In this document: positions 48,544 through 57,046 of the stretch, piece after piece
How the letters are laid out: each line of letters starts with the position of its first letter
Position numbering within the stretch: position 1 is the stretch's first letter
Assembly (NCBI GenBank): GCA_023101485.1
Contig: LVZB01000030.1
Span: 217,013-281,012, forward strand
From: Pasteurellaceae bacterium Macca
GTDB taxonomy: Bacteria; Pseudomonadota; Gammaproteobacteria; Enterobacterales; Pasteurellaceae
Length of the DNA: 64,000 bases
Direction of reading: 5' to 3'
Translations under genes and position numbers: made by a program
The notes under the pieces: model-generated
What the model saw: only the letters and a program-made list of their open reading frames with translations
What the model was told of the DNA's origin: nothing
Databases searched by the model: none

Positions 48544-49250
48544 TGTGAATGTCTCCAAATTGAATGTGTAGCATTTAGCCAAAAACCATCATAGGGCACA
48601 CGAGCTGATAAACGGCTTTCGCTATGATGTATCATCATTTGCTCCCCAAGATAAACGCCTGCGTGATTAGCAACATCTGCTCCCACTTTAATTAAAACAA
48701 CATCGCCAAGCTGAGGCGTTTCATCAAAAGGCAATTTTTCGAAACCGCAACGTATTAAGCCTTCTTCGTATAAATTAGCCGATTCAAACCAATTAAATTC
48801 ATAGGTGGAATGATCGGGCAATTCAATGCCGGATAGCGCATAGCAATCAAGCAGAATATTTCGGCAGTCTTGCTTGTTGTTCTCAAACTTGCGCCCTAAT
48901 AACGGTGGTATAGCACGGAAACATCGAATTTCACCACTCACAACAAGCCAAAAATCTAATCCCGTACGTAATTGGCATTCACGGTCTGCTGTGGAGAGAT
49001 AAGGTAAACCAAGTGCATGTTCAGAATCAGGGTGTGAATGAACTAAGGCAACGATGCGCCCTAGCCCTTCAGCTTGAATAAATTCATCAGGCGAGATTTC
49101 AAAGTAATTCACGGGGTCATCTGCCACATTATTACAAGGGAAATAATACAATCCATCAGCAATAGAAATAACAAAACCGCAAGATTCTTGCGGTTCTGAT
49201 TGTCTAGCGTGAGCTAGAATTTCTTTTCTTGTTTGGTCGTCTATTTTCAT
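48477..49250 (-). CDS. Tail assembly protein K-like (JAMM + NlpC/P60 peptidase)
   Basis: 257 residues from ATG 49250. The JAMM metalloprotease part has ESCGF, VHSHPDSEHALGLPYLSTADRE; the NlpC/P60 part has the Cys in NKQDCRNILLDCY and His in NHAGVYLG. gpK is a tail tip protein thought to cut peptidoglycan at entry. Lies 1 bp after L. Confidence 0.9.
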   Translation of the reverse strand: MKIDDQTRKEILAHARQSEPQESCGFVISIADGLYYFPCNNVADDPVNYFEISPDEFIQAEGLGRIVALVHSHPDSEHALGLPYLSTADRECQLRTGLDFWLVVSGEIRCFRAIPPLLGRKFENNKQDCRNILLDCYALSGIELPDHSTYEFNWFESANLYEEGLIRCGFEKLPFDETPQLGDVVLIKVGADVANHAGVYLGEQMMIHHSESRLSARVPYDGFWLNATHSIWRHSQWQKLHFTAILNDLQINRSSLK

Positions 49251-49251
49251 T

Positions 49252-49989
49252 TTAATTTCCGTATTGTGTCGTACTCGGGAAACCGCCAAATGGTAATGTG
49301 GCATTTTCGCCAAAGCGTAGCTTACAGCCACGAATGCAATGTGAGCATTTGTCTTTTTTACGATCTTTAGTGGGTTTATCAAATTCATCTGCCACAGGTC
49401 CACCTGTGTATCCACATTGTGCAGAACGATATTGCCAAATGCACACATCTGAGGTGATCATTAAAAGTGGAATTCTGGCATTATCCGTTTCCGCTGGTGA
49501 AGCAAGTTCGAAAGTAGCTTGTTCATCATCAAGGTTTTTTAATTGCTCAATAACGAAATAACTCACCGCTTCTTGTGTAGAATCGGCTTGACTGTTTTTC
49601 CCGTTGGGAAAATTTTTAGCATCTAAAAATTGGGCATAAACTAAGCGGCGCGTCACTTTACCACCGACGCCTTGTCCCAGATTCGCGGCTATCCCAGTAA
49701 TGAGCCCATAAAGATTAGACACTGTCAATGTAGGGCGAGAACTGGGACCTTGCCCTGATATTTCAAATCCCTCAGCTTTAATTGGATAGGCTTGGTACTC
49801 TTGCCCTTGCCACCAGATATTCGTTCGGCTTTGATTTAAGCCATCATGAAAGCGATATAATTCGCCCTTTTTTTCTGGATTCTGATTGTGTGAAATATGG
49901 CGTAGATCAATCTCCCATAATTCAATCAATGCATCTTGCTCTAATTTAGGCAATTTCTGAACCATTTTTGTTGGAAGATCTTTTGGCAT
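49252..49989 (-). CDS. Tail tip protein L-like (Fe-S cluster cysteines)
   Basis: 245 residues from ATG 49989, which overlaps the M stop as ATGA. The C-terminal Cys set CIWQYRSAQCGYTG and CSHCIRGCKLRFG corresponds to the cysteines that bind an iron-sulfur cluster in lambda gpL. Positioned M-L-K-I-J as in lambda. Confidence 0.9.
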   Translation of the reverse strand: MPKDLPTKMVQKLPKLEQDALIELWEIDLRHISHNQNPEKKGELYRFHDGLNQSRTNIWWQGQEYQAYPIKAEGFEISGQGPSSRPTLTVSNLYGLITGIAANLGQGVGGKVTRRLVYAQFLDAKNFPNGKNSQADSTQEAVSYFVIEQLKNLDDEQATFELASPAETDNARIPLLMITSDVCIWQYRSAQCGYTGGPVADEFDKPTKDRKKDKCSHCIRGCKLRFGENATLPFGGFPSTTQYGN

Positions 49990-50324
49990 CAAACCACTTC
50001 CTCAAATTCACAATTAAACGTCGTATGTGTTTTAGTTATTGAACGAGGGAATTTAGTGCAGATCACCTTAACTAATTCCCCTCCAAGTGCTACATCTCTA
50101 AAGTAAAAGGCACGAATTCCACCATGTTCTTTCATAAAGTTACGGAATTGCACAGATTCGTTATGACGAATTTTGAAGGTAACAGAATATTTCCGAAGAA
50201 GTGTATTGATCCCTGATTCTATTCTCTGTTGATAGCCATTACCGAAATTAAGCACTTTACGCCGTGGCTCTTCTTCCACTGAGTACCCTGGTTGTGGACA
50301 CCAAGGTAATGTTTTTAATGACAT
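49989..50324 (-). CDS. Tail tip protein M-like
   Basis: 111 residues: EEPRRKVLNFGNGYQQRIESGIN and FRNFMKEHGGIRAFYFRDV are typical of lambda gpM and relatives. It follows the tape measure gene by 9 bp. Confidence 0.88.
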   Translation of the reverse strand: MSLKTLPWCPQPGYSVEEEPRRKVLNFGNGYQQRIESGINTLLRKYSVTFKIRHNESVQFRNFMKEHGGIRAFYFRDVALGGELVKVICTKFPRSITKTHTTFNCEFEEVV

Positions 50325-50333
50325 TACATTCTC

Positions 50334-53300
50334 CTATGCAAGCAAACCACCAGGGCGACGTTGCTTTCTCAACACTTCAATAACATTCGCTTGAATTGCT
50401 GCAGCAAGCTCTTTACCTTGAGCGGCTTTTTGTTCTACTGTAGTTTCTTCATTGCCATTACTATCAATGTTGATTGTGATCGTAACTTCATTATTTTGTC
50501 CACTTGTATCACCATTAAATAAACCAGTGTAACTCGGAGAACGTCCACCAACATGCCCTCCATTTGCAAATTTAGGCAAACGTCGCTGATTGAGTGCATT
50601 CAAAAAGCCAATACCGTAGTGATCGACAGTACGAGATGTCATGACAAATTCATTGTTAGACAACCTGGCAAGAATTGAATCACTTGTGCCAGTTCCTGCC
50701 CCCTGTACATGTCCACCTTTCGCAAAAGCAACACTGGTAATCTGAGAAATCACATTTGCTCCGGCGGATGCAACTGCTGCCATATTGGCAAATTTCTGCA
50801 CGGGAGTAAGAGAATCGGGCGCCGCCATTGCTTGAGCAATCGCTTGAGAAAGTTTTACTGTCGCTTCAGCAATCGCAAAGGCTTTTGATACGGCGAACAT
50901 TGCTTTGTAAGCAGCCGATTGTTTTCCGGCAGATTGCTCAACAGCAGAAGCGAGAGTACCAAAAGCACCACCTAGATCATTAAGCCCTGTCGCGTATTGC
51001 GTCATTTCTTTTTGCCAGCGTTCATTTTCATAATTCGCAATGAGTTGTTGTTTACGTTTTTGGAATTCTTCTTCAGTCATTAACTTTTGATCGTAAAATG
51101 ATTGAAGTTGTGCCAATTCTCGTGTTTGCTGATTTTTTGCCTCTTGTTCAGAATCATAAATACCTCGCACTTGATCTGACGGCGTAATAGCTTGCTGTGA
51201 TTTATTTTGAGCATAATCAAATTTTAATTGCTGTTCTGCAATTTGATATTCGCTGTCAGTTAATTGGCCGGCTTTACGTAATTCCTGAATAGTCGCTAAT
51301 TCATCTTTTAAATTTGCGGAGAGTAGCTTTTCAGGGGCGTATTTACCCGCTAATTCCAAGCGTTCTTTCGCAAATTTTTGTGTGATCGCGGTTTTAGCCG
51401 TCTCATATTCGATATGTGAAACCACACCTTTTTTCATATGTTCTTCAAGGCGTTGGAACATGCGATTTTCTTCAAGATTGATTTCATTCAGACTTGAACC
51501 GCTTTTTTTGCGTAATTCATCATAGAATGAAAGCCAATTTTCACGCGCATTTTCGCCACTATTTTTTGATTTTTTCTGTTTAGGTAATTTTGTTTTTTTA
51601 GTGCTCAACGCCTTTTCTTTAATCTCTGCTTCAACCTTGATTGTCTTTTGCTCAACATCAAATAACTGTTCAATTTGTTTTCCCATGTTAAGCATGGTTT
51701 GCAGTTGTTCCGCAGAAAGATTAATAGCGGTCGCCGCACTTTGAGCGGCTGCGACATCACCCTGCGCAATCGCATTGAGAACCTTTGAATACTCCGCACC
51801 TTTTTCACCAAGAAGATTGTAAAGTCCAGCAAGAACGTAAGAAGCTTTGGCATGCCCTTTATTCTTTAAAGTAAGCACTTCAAGACGCACTCGTAAATCA
51901 TCAGATTTCTCTTGTAACGCTTTTTGTGCTTTTGCAAAATCAATCGTGGCTTGAGCCGCGGTATTCGCACTACTTGAAGTATTCTCTAGTACCGTAGGAA
52001 GGCCTGCAATAATCCATTCCGTTTCGTTAGAATCAATGCCTAACAACTTAAATTTCTCTCTGACGTCTTCAATACTCTTGCCACTGGAAATCATCGCTTT
52101 AGCTAAGGCATCAAGTTGATTCTCAAGTACAGAAAAATCAATGTTGGCATTTTCTTTTAAAATGGCAATTTTATCCGTCAACTCTCCAATTTCTTTCTTC
52201 ACACTTTCGGGAATAGGCAAGCCTGATGTAAACCAGTTGGATTCTAATGAAGAAATATCAGCCTGAAGTTGTTGAATTTGTTTTTGATAATTCTCCAACG
52301 CTGATTGCTGTTCAGTAATTCTAAGCGATAACGCTGCAGCGCTCAGCCCCTCATAACTTTCTTTTAAACGGTCATTTGCTCCTGCGGTATCTAGAGCTTT
52401 CTGTCTTGCTGCATCGGCTTGGCTTGAAAAATAAAATAATGCGCTTGCTGCAATTGTTACCACGCCAACAGGCCCTCCAAGCAATGCCATTGCACTTTCC
52501 AACCCTCGTGCAGCTTTACTCGCTAAATTCGTTGCCGCAGCTAAATTACGTTTTGCGGTAGCTTCTGCCTCTGCTAAAGCAATAATCTGTGCCGACTGAA
52601 CTTTCATTTGCTCACGCAAAACATATCGTGTCTTCTCCGATTGAGCTAATTGTAATTGAGCCGCAAGACTTGCCATTTCTGTTTGTGCCGCCTGGCGTAA
52701 AGCAACGGCATTCGCATAAATAGCCTGTGTTTCTCGTGTAACAGCAATCGTGTTTTGTGCGTGTTGGATACCCTTCTTAGCAAGTTCGACAGTATATTTG
52801 CTGATATGCCCAATCGCTAAGGCACCGACAAATGCAGTAGAAACTTTAATTAAATCTTCAAGATTGTCGGCAACAAATTCAACACCTTCGGCAAGTTTTT
52901 GAGTCACACCATAAGCCGTATCTACTTGCCCTACAAATTGAATCATTGATGTTTCGAGATTCGTGAAAGACATTGATAATGTTTTGACTCGTTTCTCGAA
53001 ATCTGAATCAACGGACGATTTAACTTTTTGGAGAGCATCAATAACTTTTGAAATTTGAAGCTCCCCATTTTTCCCCATCTCTTTTAATGCACCAACCGAT
53101 ACACCAAGACCATCAGCAATCGCTTGTGCCAATGCAGGCGTTTGTTCCATCACAGAATTAAGTTCAGCTCCACGCAGCTCGCCACTTGCCATCGCTTGCC
53201 CAAATTGCATCAGAGCTGCTTCAGCAGAGGCGGCACTTGCACCAGACATTGCAACGGCTTTTGATACCGTTTCGGTTAATTCCGCCACCTGTTGTTGGTT

Positions 53301-53768
53301 AATTTTGAGTGTTTCAGCATTTTTTGCAAAACGTTGATAAACTTCTGATGTAGCCCCGACCGCTTGATTGGTCCTCAATGAAATATCAAAGACAATATTC
53401 GTTGCCGTGACCATGTCATTTTGAGTATCGGTAACTAACCGCATACGATTTTGTAATTCGGTGTAACTATCCGCATATTGAAGTGTTTGAGTGATAGCAG
53501 AAGATAGATTATTACCTGCAAAATTAGCAATACTCGCCCAAAAAGTCTTATTAGTCGTTTTATTTATAGCAATCGCAGCACGTTCAATATTATTCAAATA
53601 TTGGGTTGTACGTTCGGAAAATTGTCTTACTCTATTTTGTGCAGCAGAGAAATTAGCCTCAAATTGGCGAGCAAATTTTTGTGATTGATAAGCGGATTTA
53701 TTCAATCCTTGCTGAAATTGAACTGTTTCTAAGTTCAAACTAATATTCAAACCACCTAATGATGACAT
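50334..53768 (-). CDS. Tail tape measure protein
   Basis: 1144 residues, which by the usual 1.5 angstrom per residue would suggest a tail of about 170 nm. The N-terminal part (about 70-260) is a TIGR02675-type tape measure domain (AVGATSEVYQRFAKNAETL, ASGELRGAELNSVMEQTPALAQAIADGLG). Central coiled coils and a hydrophobic stretch near 430 follow; the end has FAKGGHVQGAGTGTSDSILARLSNNEFVM. No frame break despite its length. Confidence 0.94.
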   Translation of the reverse strand: MSSLGGLNISLNLETVQFQQGLNKSAYQSQKFARQFEANFSAAQNRVRQFSERTTQYLNNIERAAIAINKTTNKTFWASIANFAGNNLSSAITQTLQYADSYTELQNRMRLVTDTQNDMVTATNIVFDISLRTNQAVGATSEVYQRFAKNAETLKINQQQVAELTETVSKAVAMSGASAASAEAALMQFGQAMASGELRGAELNSVMEQTPALAQAIADGLGVSVGALKEMGKNGELQISKVIDALQKVKSSVDSDFEKRVKTLSMSFTNLETSMIQFVGQVDTAYGVTQKLAEGVEFVADNLEDLIKVSTAFVGALAIGHISKYTVELAKKGIQHAQNTIAVTRETQAIYANAVALRQAAQTEMASLAAQLQLAQSEKTRYVLREQMKVQSAQIIALAEAEATAKRNLAAATNLASKAARGLESAMALLGGPVGVVTIAASALFYFSSQADAARQKALDTAGANDRLKESYEGLSAAALSLRITEQQSALENYQKQIQQLQADISSLESNWFTSGLPIPESVKKEIGELTDKIAILKENANIDFSVLENQLDALAKAMISSGKSIEDVREKFKLLGIDSNETEWIIAGLPTVLENTSSSANTAAQATIDFAKAQKALQEKSDDLRVRLEVLTLKNKGHAKASYVLAGLYNLLGEKGAEYSKVLNAIAQGDVAAAQSAATAINLSAEQLQTMLNMGKQIEQLFDVEQKTIKVEAEIKEKALSTKKTKLPKQKKSKNSGENARENWLSFYDELRKKSGSSLNEINLEENRMFQRLEEHMKKGVVSHIEYETAKTAITQKFAKERLELAGKYAPEKLLSANLKDELATIQELRKAGQLTDSEYQIAEQQLKFDYAQNKSQQAITPSDQVRGIYDSEQEAKNQQTRELAQLQSFYDQKLMTEEEFQKRKQQLIANYENERWQKEMTQYATGLNDLGGAFGTLASAVEQSAGKQSAAYKAMFAVSKAFAIAEATVKLSQAIAQAMAAPDSLTPVQKFANMAAVASAGANVISQITSVAFAKGGHVQGAGTGTSDSILARLSNNEFVMTSRTVDHYGIGFLNALNQRRLPKFANGGHVGGRSPSYTGLFNGDTSGQNNEVTITINIDSNGNEETTVEQKAAQGKELAAAIQANVIEVLRKQRRPGGLLA

Positions 53769-53780
53769 ATTCCCCCCAAT

Positions 53781-53806
53781 AAAAAAGCCCGCAACAATGC
53801 GGGCTT
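53781..53806 (-). terminator. Terminator of the moron-like gene, upstream of tape measure
   Basis: 9-bp perfect stem AAGCCCGCA (53785-53793) / TGCGGGCTT (53798-53806) followed by TTTTTTATT on the minus strand, 18 nt past the stop codon of the small membrane protein. Confidence 0.88.
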
Positions 53807-53823
53807 ATTTGGAATTTATTATT

Positions 53824-54060
53824 TTATTTAATAATGACGTATTTTACACGAGCTTTTTCTTTTTCTGCTTTTTCTAAATTGTCATAATACTTATTAGTTT
53901 GCATAACAACTATTGTTAAACGTACTAAGAAAAATACGGCAAACACACTGAAAAAAGCAAGAATATAACTGAAATCAATAGAGAATAATAAGAATATAGC
54001 TCCCAATGAAATGAGCATTATAAAAAAGAATTTTGCCCAAAATTTAATGAAATCAAGCAT
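53824..54060 (-). CDS. Small inner membrane protein, moron-like (candidate superinfection exclusion)
   Basis: 78 residues from ATG 54060, set by AAGGAATAT. Two hydrophobic segments (about 7-26 FWAKFFFIMLISLGAIFLLF and 30-52) and a basic C-terminal tail. The gene is AT-rich compared with the tail genes, has its own consensus promoter (54095-54123) and terminator (53781-53806), and lies between the G/T chaperone and tape measure genes. HK97 gp15, an inner membrane superinfection exclusion protein, is a moron in that same slot. The match is position and topology, not sequence. Confidence 0.72.
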   Translation of the reverse strand: MLDFIKFWAKFFFIMLISLGAIFLLFSIDFSYILAFFSVFAVFFLVRLTIVVMQTNKYYDNLEKAEKEKARVKYVIIK

Positions 54061-54094
54061 TTTATATTCCTTATATCCAATAATATTGGGATTG

Positions 54095-54123
54095 ATTATA
54101 TTACTTACAAAACGATTCATCAA
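54095..54123 (-). promoter_or_regulatory. Consensus sigma-70 promoter of the moron-like gene
   Basis: TTGATG (54118-54123), 17-bp spacer, perfect TATAAT (54095-54100) on the minus strand. Inside a late tail operon such a promoter is typical of morons expressed from the lysogen. Confidence 0.75.
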
Positions 54124-54130
54124 TACTAAT

Positions 54131-54433
54131 TTACCTATTTGCTAGATAGGATTCTGAGCCGTCATCTTCATCATTTTCAACGCTATTCTTATCGTCAAAG
54201 AATGGCATTAAATCATTGAGTGTAATTGCTTTTTGCTTAGGAACACGATGAATTGCCGACAGCAAATGCGAAATCTGTGCTGTACGGTAATCTTCACGCC
54301 ACAAGCCGAAAGGCTGTTCTTCATAAAACAGCATATACTCTTGGAAATGTGATTCGGGCATCTCTTCGATTTCATTTAATGTTTTGCCCAACGCAAGGCT
54401 TAATATGATTTGGAACTTGCGTCGGTCTGTGAG
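54131..54433 (-). CDS. Tail assembly chaperone T extension (made by -1 frameshift)
   Basis: 100 residues read after slippage at 54433-54439. The frame runs LTDRRKFQIILSLALGKTLN, EIEEMPESHFQEYMLFYEEQPFGLW, and ends in an acidic tail. It is open up to the slippery site and has no good start of its own (only a TTG at 54391 without ribosome binding site), as expected for gpT, which is made only as the G-T fusion. The FGLWREDYR segment is typical of lambda-type T proteins. Confidence 0.85.
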   Translation of the reverse strand, partial: LTDRRKFQIILSLALGKTLNEIEEMPESHFQEYMLFYEEQPFGLWREDYRTAQISHLLSAIHRVPKQKAITLNDLMPFFDDKNSVENDEDDGSESYLANR

Positions 54434-54822
54434 TTTTTTGGCTGTTCTTCCATCAATGCACGGCTTAATTCTTCTGAAACAGATTTATCAAGGCATGATA
54501 AGGCTTCCAAATCTTCTGTATTTTCAAAATCAAAGAGGTTATTGCCATTTTCGTCACATAAACGAATCGCTAAGTTACGAGCTAAACGATATGGATCATA
54601 GACTTTACTCAGCTGTTTTACTAATTCTTCAGGATCATCATAATTTAATTCAATTCCCTGTGCTTCAGCGAGTTCACACATGACTTTTTGCTGACCATAC
54701 AAACTGCGGTTCATATCACCAACATTAAATTCACGGATAAAATATTCCGCATTGCCAATGGTCATTTTTTTTAATTTTGGCTTATTTTCTGCCAATAATG
54801 ATTCACGAGTACCAATAGTCAT
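54400..54822 (-). CDS. Tail assembly chaperone G
   Basis: 140 residues: KKMTIGNAEYFIREFNVGDMNRS and DPYRLARNLAIRLCDENGNNLFDFEN are typical of phage tail assembly chaperones. Located between tail tube and tape measure. Near its 3' end codons cca aaa aac contain the A AAA AAC heptamer (54433-54439), at which a fraction of ribosomes should shift to make G-T. Confidence 0.87.
   Translation of the reverse strand: MTIGTRESLLAENKPKLKKMTIGNAEYFIREFNVGDMNRSLYGQQKVMCELAEAQGIELNYDDPEELVKQLSKVYDPYRLARNLAIRLCDENGNNLFDFENTEDLEALSCLDKSVSEELSRALMEEQPKNSQTDASSKSY
54433..54439 (-). promoter_or_regulatory. Programmed -1 frameshift heptamer A AAA AAC
   Basis: The heptamer is in the correct X XXY YYZ phase of gene G, and the -1 frame downstream is open through the whole T region. 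Only an ordinary GC-poor context follows; I did not find a strong stimulatory hairpin. Confidence 0.8.
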
Positions 54823-54884
54823 TTTACACTCTCTTTATATTTAAGAAGGAAGACCGCCTAACAAGCGGTCTGCTTTTATGAAAA

Positions 54885-55541
54885 TTATGCTGAAACAGGC
54901 AAATGATAATCACGTTTCGATTTTTTTATCGTTACGCCGGATTCAAATTTACCTTTTACTTCACCACTCCAGTTTGGTGAGGTTTGAATGAACCCCGTGC
55001 CGTATAACGAGCCTTGGGCATTTTTTAACACCATCATCCACGGGAAGGTTTCTTTCGCAAAGAATTTTTTGCGAAGATCTGACTGCATGGACGTTGCTGG
55101 CGCATAGAAGAATGTGAGTTTAATTGAGCCGTACTCAATTTCGCCCGCTTCGGTTTCTGTGCCTTCGGAACACATTGTAGTGACATCTTCTTCACTTAAT
55201 GTATCACCATCACCTTCAATGTTTTTAATCGCACAAAAGTTTGACGACCATTTCACTACGGAGACTTTCGCCGTGGTGAAATTAGTGGGTTTATCTTGAG
55301 CTGTCCAATCTACTTCACTTGCCAATGTCAAAACATCGCTAGCAACAGATTTAACAGGGTAAAAGCCATCGAGTGAGCCTAAGCCAGTGATTTTTACAAA
55401 ATCGCCAGCTTTCGCACCGTGTCCAGCGGCGGTAATGGTTGCATTAGGCGAAACAGTACAAGCAGTAATGGCTTTTTCAGCGGTTAAGCCTGTGCCTAAA
55501 TAGAATTTTGTTCCTTGAAATGGGGTAGTTTTTGTTGCCAT
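54885..55541 (-). CDS. Major tail tube protein
   Basis: 218 residues: TPFQGTKFYLGTG start, an insert-like domain TITAAGHGAKAGDFVKITGLGSLDGFYPV (about 34-65) and IEYGSIKLTFFYAP in the core. Position between tail terminator and chaperone marks it as the tube protein (gpV equivalent). A hairpin made from an uptake signal and its partial inverse (54851-54871) follows. Confidence 0.88.
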   Translation of the reverse strand: MATKTTPFQGTKFYLGTGLTAEKAITACTVSPNATITAAGHGAKAGDFVKITGLGSLDGFYPVKSVASDVLTLASEVDWTAQDKPTNFTTAKVSVVKWSSNFCAIKNIEGDGDTLSEEDVTTMCSEGTETEAGEIEYGSIKLTFFYAPATSMQSDLRKKFFAKETFPWMMVLKNAQGSLYGTGFIQTSPNWSGEVKGKFESGVTIKKSKRDYHLPVSA

Positions 55542-55546
55542 AGTGG

Positions 55547-55891
55547 TTATTCTCCGTAAGCAATTTGATAAGTTATGACCCGACGATGTAGCTTGGTGTC
55601 AGGTTCATAATCACTAAAATCATTTTCACGTTCAGCAAAATCAAAATTTTCCGCAAGGGCGGTAAAAATTTGCTTGCGTAGTGCAAAAATATCGTCTGGA
55701 TTTGGGCTGTAAATATCAATTTGGACTGTAAAATCATCTAAATCACCGTCTTCTAAGGCGGAATTAGGCAAAATAGTCGGGAATTGATACACAATAACAG
55801 GGTATGTCTGATTAGTATCAGGAATGACTTCATAAAAACAACGCCCTGAAACCAACTGCTTCAAGGCGTTAAATAATTGTTGCTGAATCAT
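55547..55891 (-). CDS. Tail terminator (DUF3168-like)
   Basis: 114 residues: IQQQLFNALKQLV, YPVIVYQF, and IDIYSPNPDDIFALRKQIFTAL are typical of the DUF3168/tail completion family. It differs from the gpU-like protein of the satellite. Overlaps the gp10-like gene by 4 bp. Confidence 0.8.
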   Translation of the reverse strand: MIQQQLFNALKQLVSGRCFYEVIPDTNQTYPVIVYQFPTILPNSALEDGDLDDFTVQIDIYSPNPDDIFALRKQIFTALAENFDFAERENDFSDYEPDTKLHRRVITYQIAYGE

Positions 55892-56370
55892 TTTTTAGCT
55901 TCCCGTAATATGTCATCACGCAAAGTCGTGAGAATTTCTCGCGATGCCTGTTCTTTTTTAGACTTAAAAGCAGGCTGTAAGAATGGCTTAGCCGGTGTTT
56001 TGCTTGTGCCAAATTCAACAAACCGCCAATAAAAGGGATCATTTGGGTTATACGTGCCACTTTTTCCTGTTTTCCCCTTAAATTCAATAATCTTATTGGT
56101 TTTAAGAGTTCGAACAAAAATAATCGTACGAACAGATCCATCTTTATTTGGCTTAGTGCTTGCTACAATCGACTTTCTTAGAGTACCACGTTTACGATGT
56201 GGCAATTTTTCTTTCAATACTGGTGCGTTAGCTCTTGCCTGATCTCGAATTATTGCCCCACCTTTACGCATCGCTTTAGCTGCAAGTTTATTCGTTGTTT
56301 TCCGACCTAATCCTTGCATTGCTTGCTCCAATTCCTTCAAGCCAGCAATTTTTACCGTTAAATTAGCCAT
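55888..56370 (-). CDS. HK97 gp10-like protein
   Basis: 160 residues: IAGLKELEQAMQGLGRKTTNKLAAKAM and NPNDPFYWRFVEFGTSKTPAKPFLQPAF are typical of gp10-family head-tail joining proteins. Overlaps the head-closure gene by 8 bp. Confidence 0.88.
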   Translation of the reverse strand: MANLTVKIAGLKELEQAMQGLGRKTTNKLAAKAMRKGGAIIRDQARANAPVLKEKLPHRKRGTLRKSIVASTKPNKDGSVRTIIFVRTLKTNKIIEFKGKTGKSGTYNPNDPFYWRFVEFGTSKTPAKPFLQPAFKSKKEQASREILTTLRDDILREAKK

Positions 56371-56686
56371 AAGCTATTTCCTTACACATCAATTGAAGTG
56401 CTTTATTTAACCCTTGGTAATTTAATACCGAAATAATTTCATAGTGCTTGCCGTTGTGTTCAATTCGCATTGTTGGAACAATACCTTTACGGTACCGAAT
56501 CCAAATTTGCGTGCTGACTTCTGACTGCACCTGTTGAGCTGAGAAATATTCTCGCCCCGAAATTGGCTTGATTTCTGCCCATACGGTCGAGACATCTTGC
56601 CACGTTGTGACGAATGCGCCGTAATCATTTTGGGTCTCGAATGGTTGCTGTAATGTGATGCGGTGACGTAATTTTCCGATGTGCAT
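56363..56686 (-). CDS. Head closure / head-tail adaptor protein
   Basis: 107 residues from ATG 56686 (MHIGKLRHRITLQQPFETQ), which overlaps the stop of the connector gene as TAATG; an upstream frame to 56725 is inside that gene. TVWAEIKPISGREYFSAQQVQS and the ALQLMCKE end match SPP1 gp16-like proteins. Confidence 0.88.
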   Translation of the reverse strand: MHIGKLRHRITLQQPFETQNDYGAFVTTWQDVSTVWAEIKPISGREYFSAQQVQSEVSTQIWIRYRKGIVPTMRIEHNGKHYEIISVLNYQGLNKALQLMCKEIAYG

Positions 56687-56997
56687 TAAACCCCCATAAT
56701 TCGATAGGGTTGAATCAATCGCCAAGTGCCAAATTCAATTTCCTTGGTAATAGCCCCCGTAAATACCGCTTCACGATTCTCATACCAATGTGCAATAGTC
56801 ATCAACATTGCTTGGCGAATAGGACCGTTAATCACTATGCCATTAAGATCATCATCAGGCACTCGTTCCTCATACAAACCACGATTAAGTTGCGATTGTA
56901 TAAAGCCCGTCGCTGAATTAATGAATGATTTCAATAATTCATCATCCTCATCGCCATCCACCCGACAATGTAGCTTTACCAGTCTTAAATCTAACAT
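56686..56997 (-). CDS. Head-tail connector, HK97 gp6-like
   Basis: 103 residues: LRLVKLHCRVDGDEDDELLKSFINSA and AHWYENREAVFTG are characteristic. Followed by head closure with overlapping codons. Confidence 0.87.
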   Translation of the reverse strand: MLDLRLVKLHCRVDGDEDDELLKSFINSATGFIQSQLNRGLYEERVPDDDLNGIVINGPIRQAMLMTIAHWYENREAVFTGAITKEIEFGTWRLIQPYRIMGV

Positions 56998-57010
56998 TTC
57001 GAACCTTAAA

Positions 57011-57040
57011 AAAGAAAAACCCCGATTTACACGGGGGTTT
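57011..57040 (-). terminator. Terminator-like hairpin after the major capsid gene
   Basis: AAACCCCG / CGGGGGTTT hairpin with TTTTTCTTTTTT following on the minus strand, between capsid and connector genes. It may lower expression of the downstream tail genes unless antiterminated. Confidence 0.7.
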
Positions 57041-57046
57041 AAGATA

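Noticed and set aside
54131..54391. Gene T as an independent 86-residue gene
   Set aside because: Only a TTG start without ribosome binding site; the frame is open upstream to the A AAA AAC heptamer, so it is a frameshift extension.
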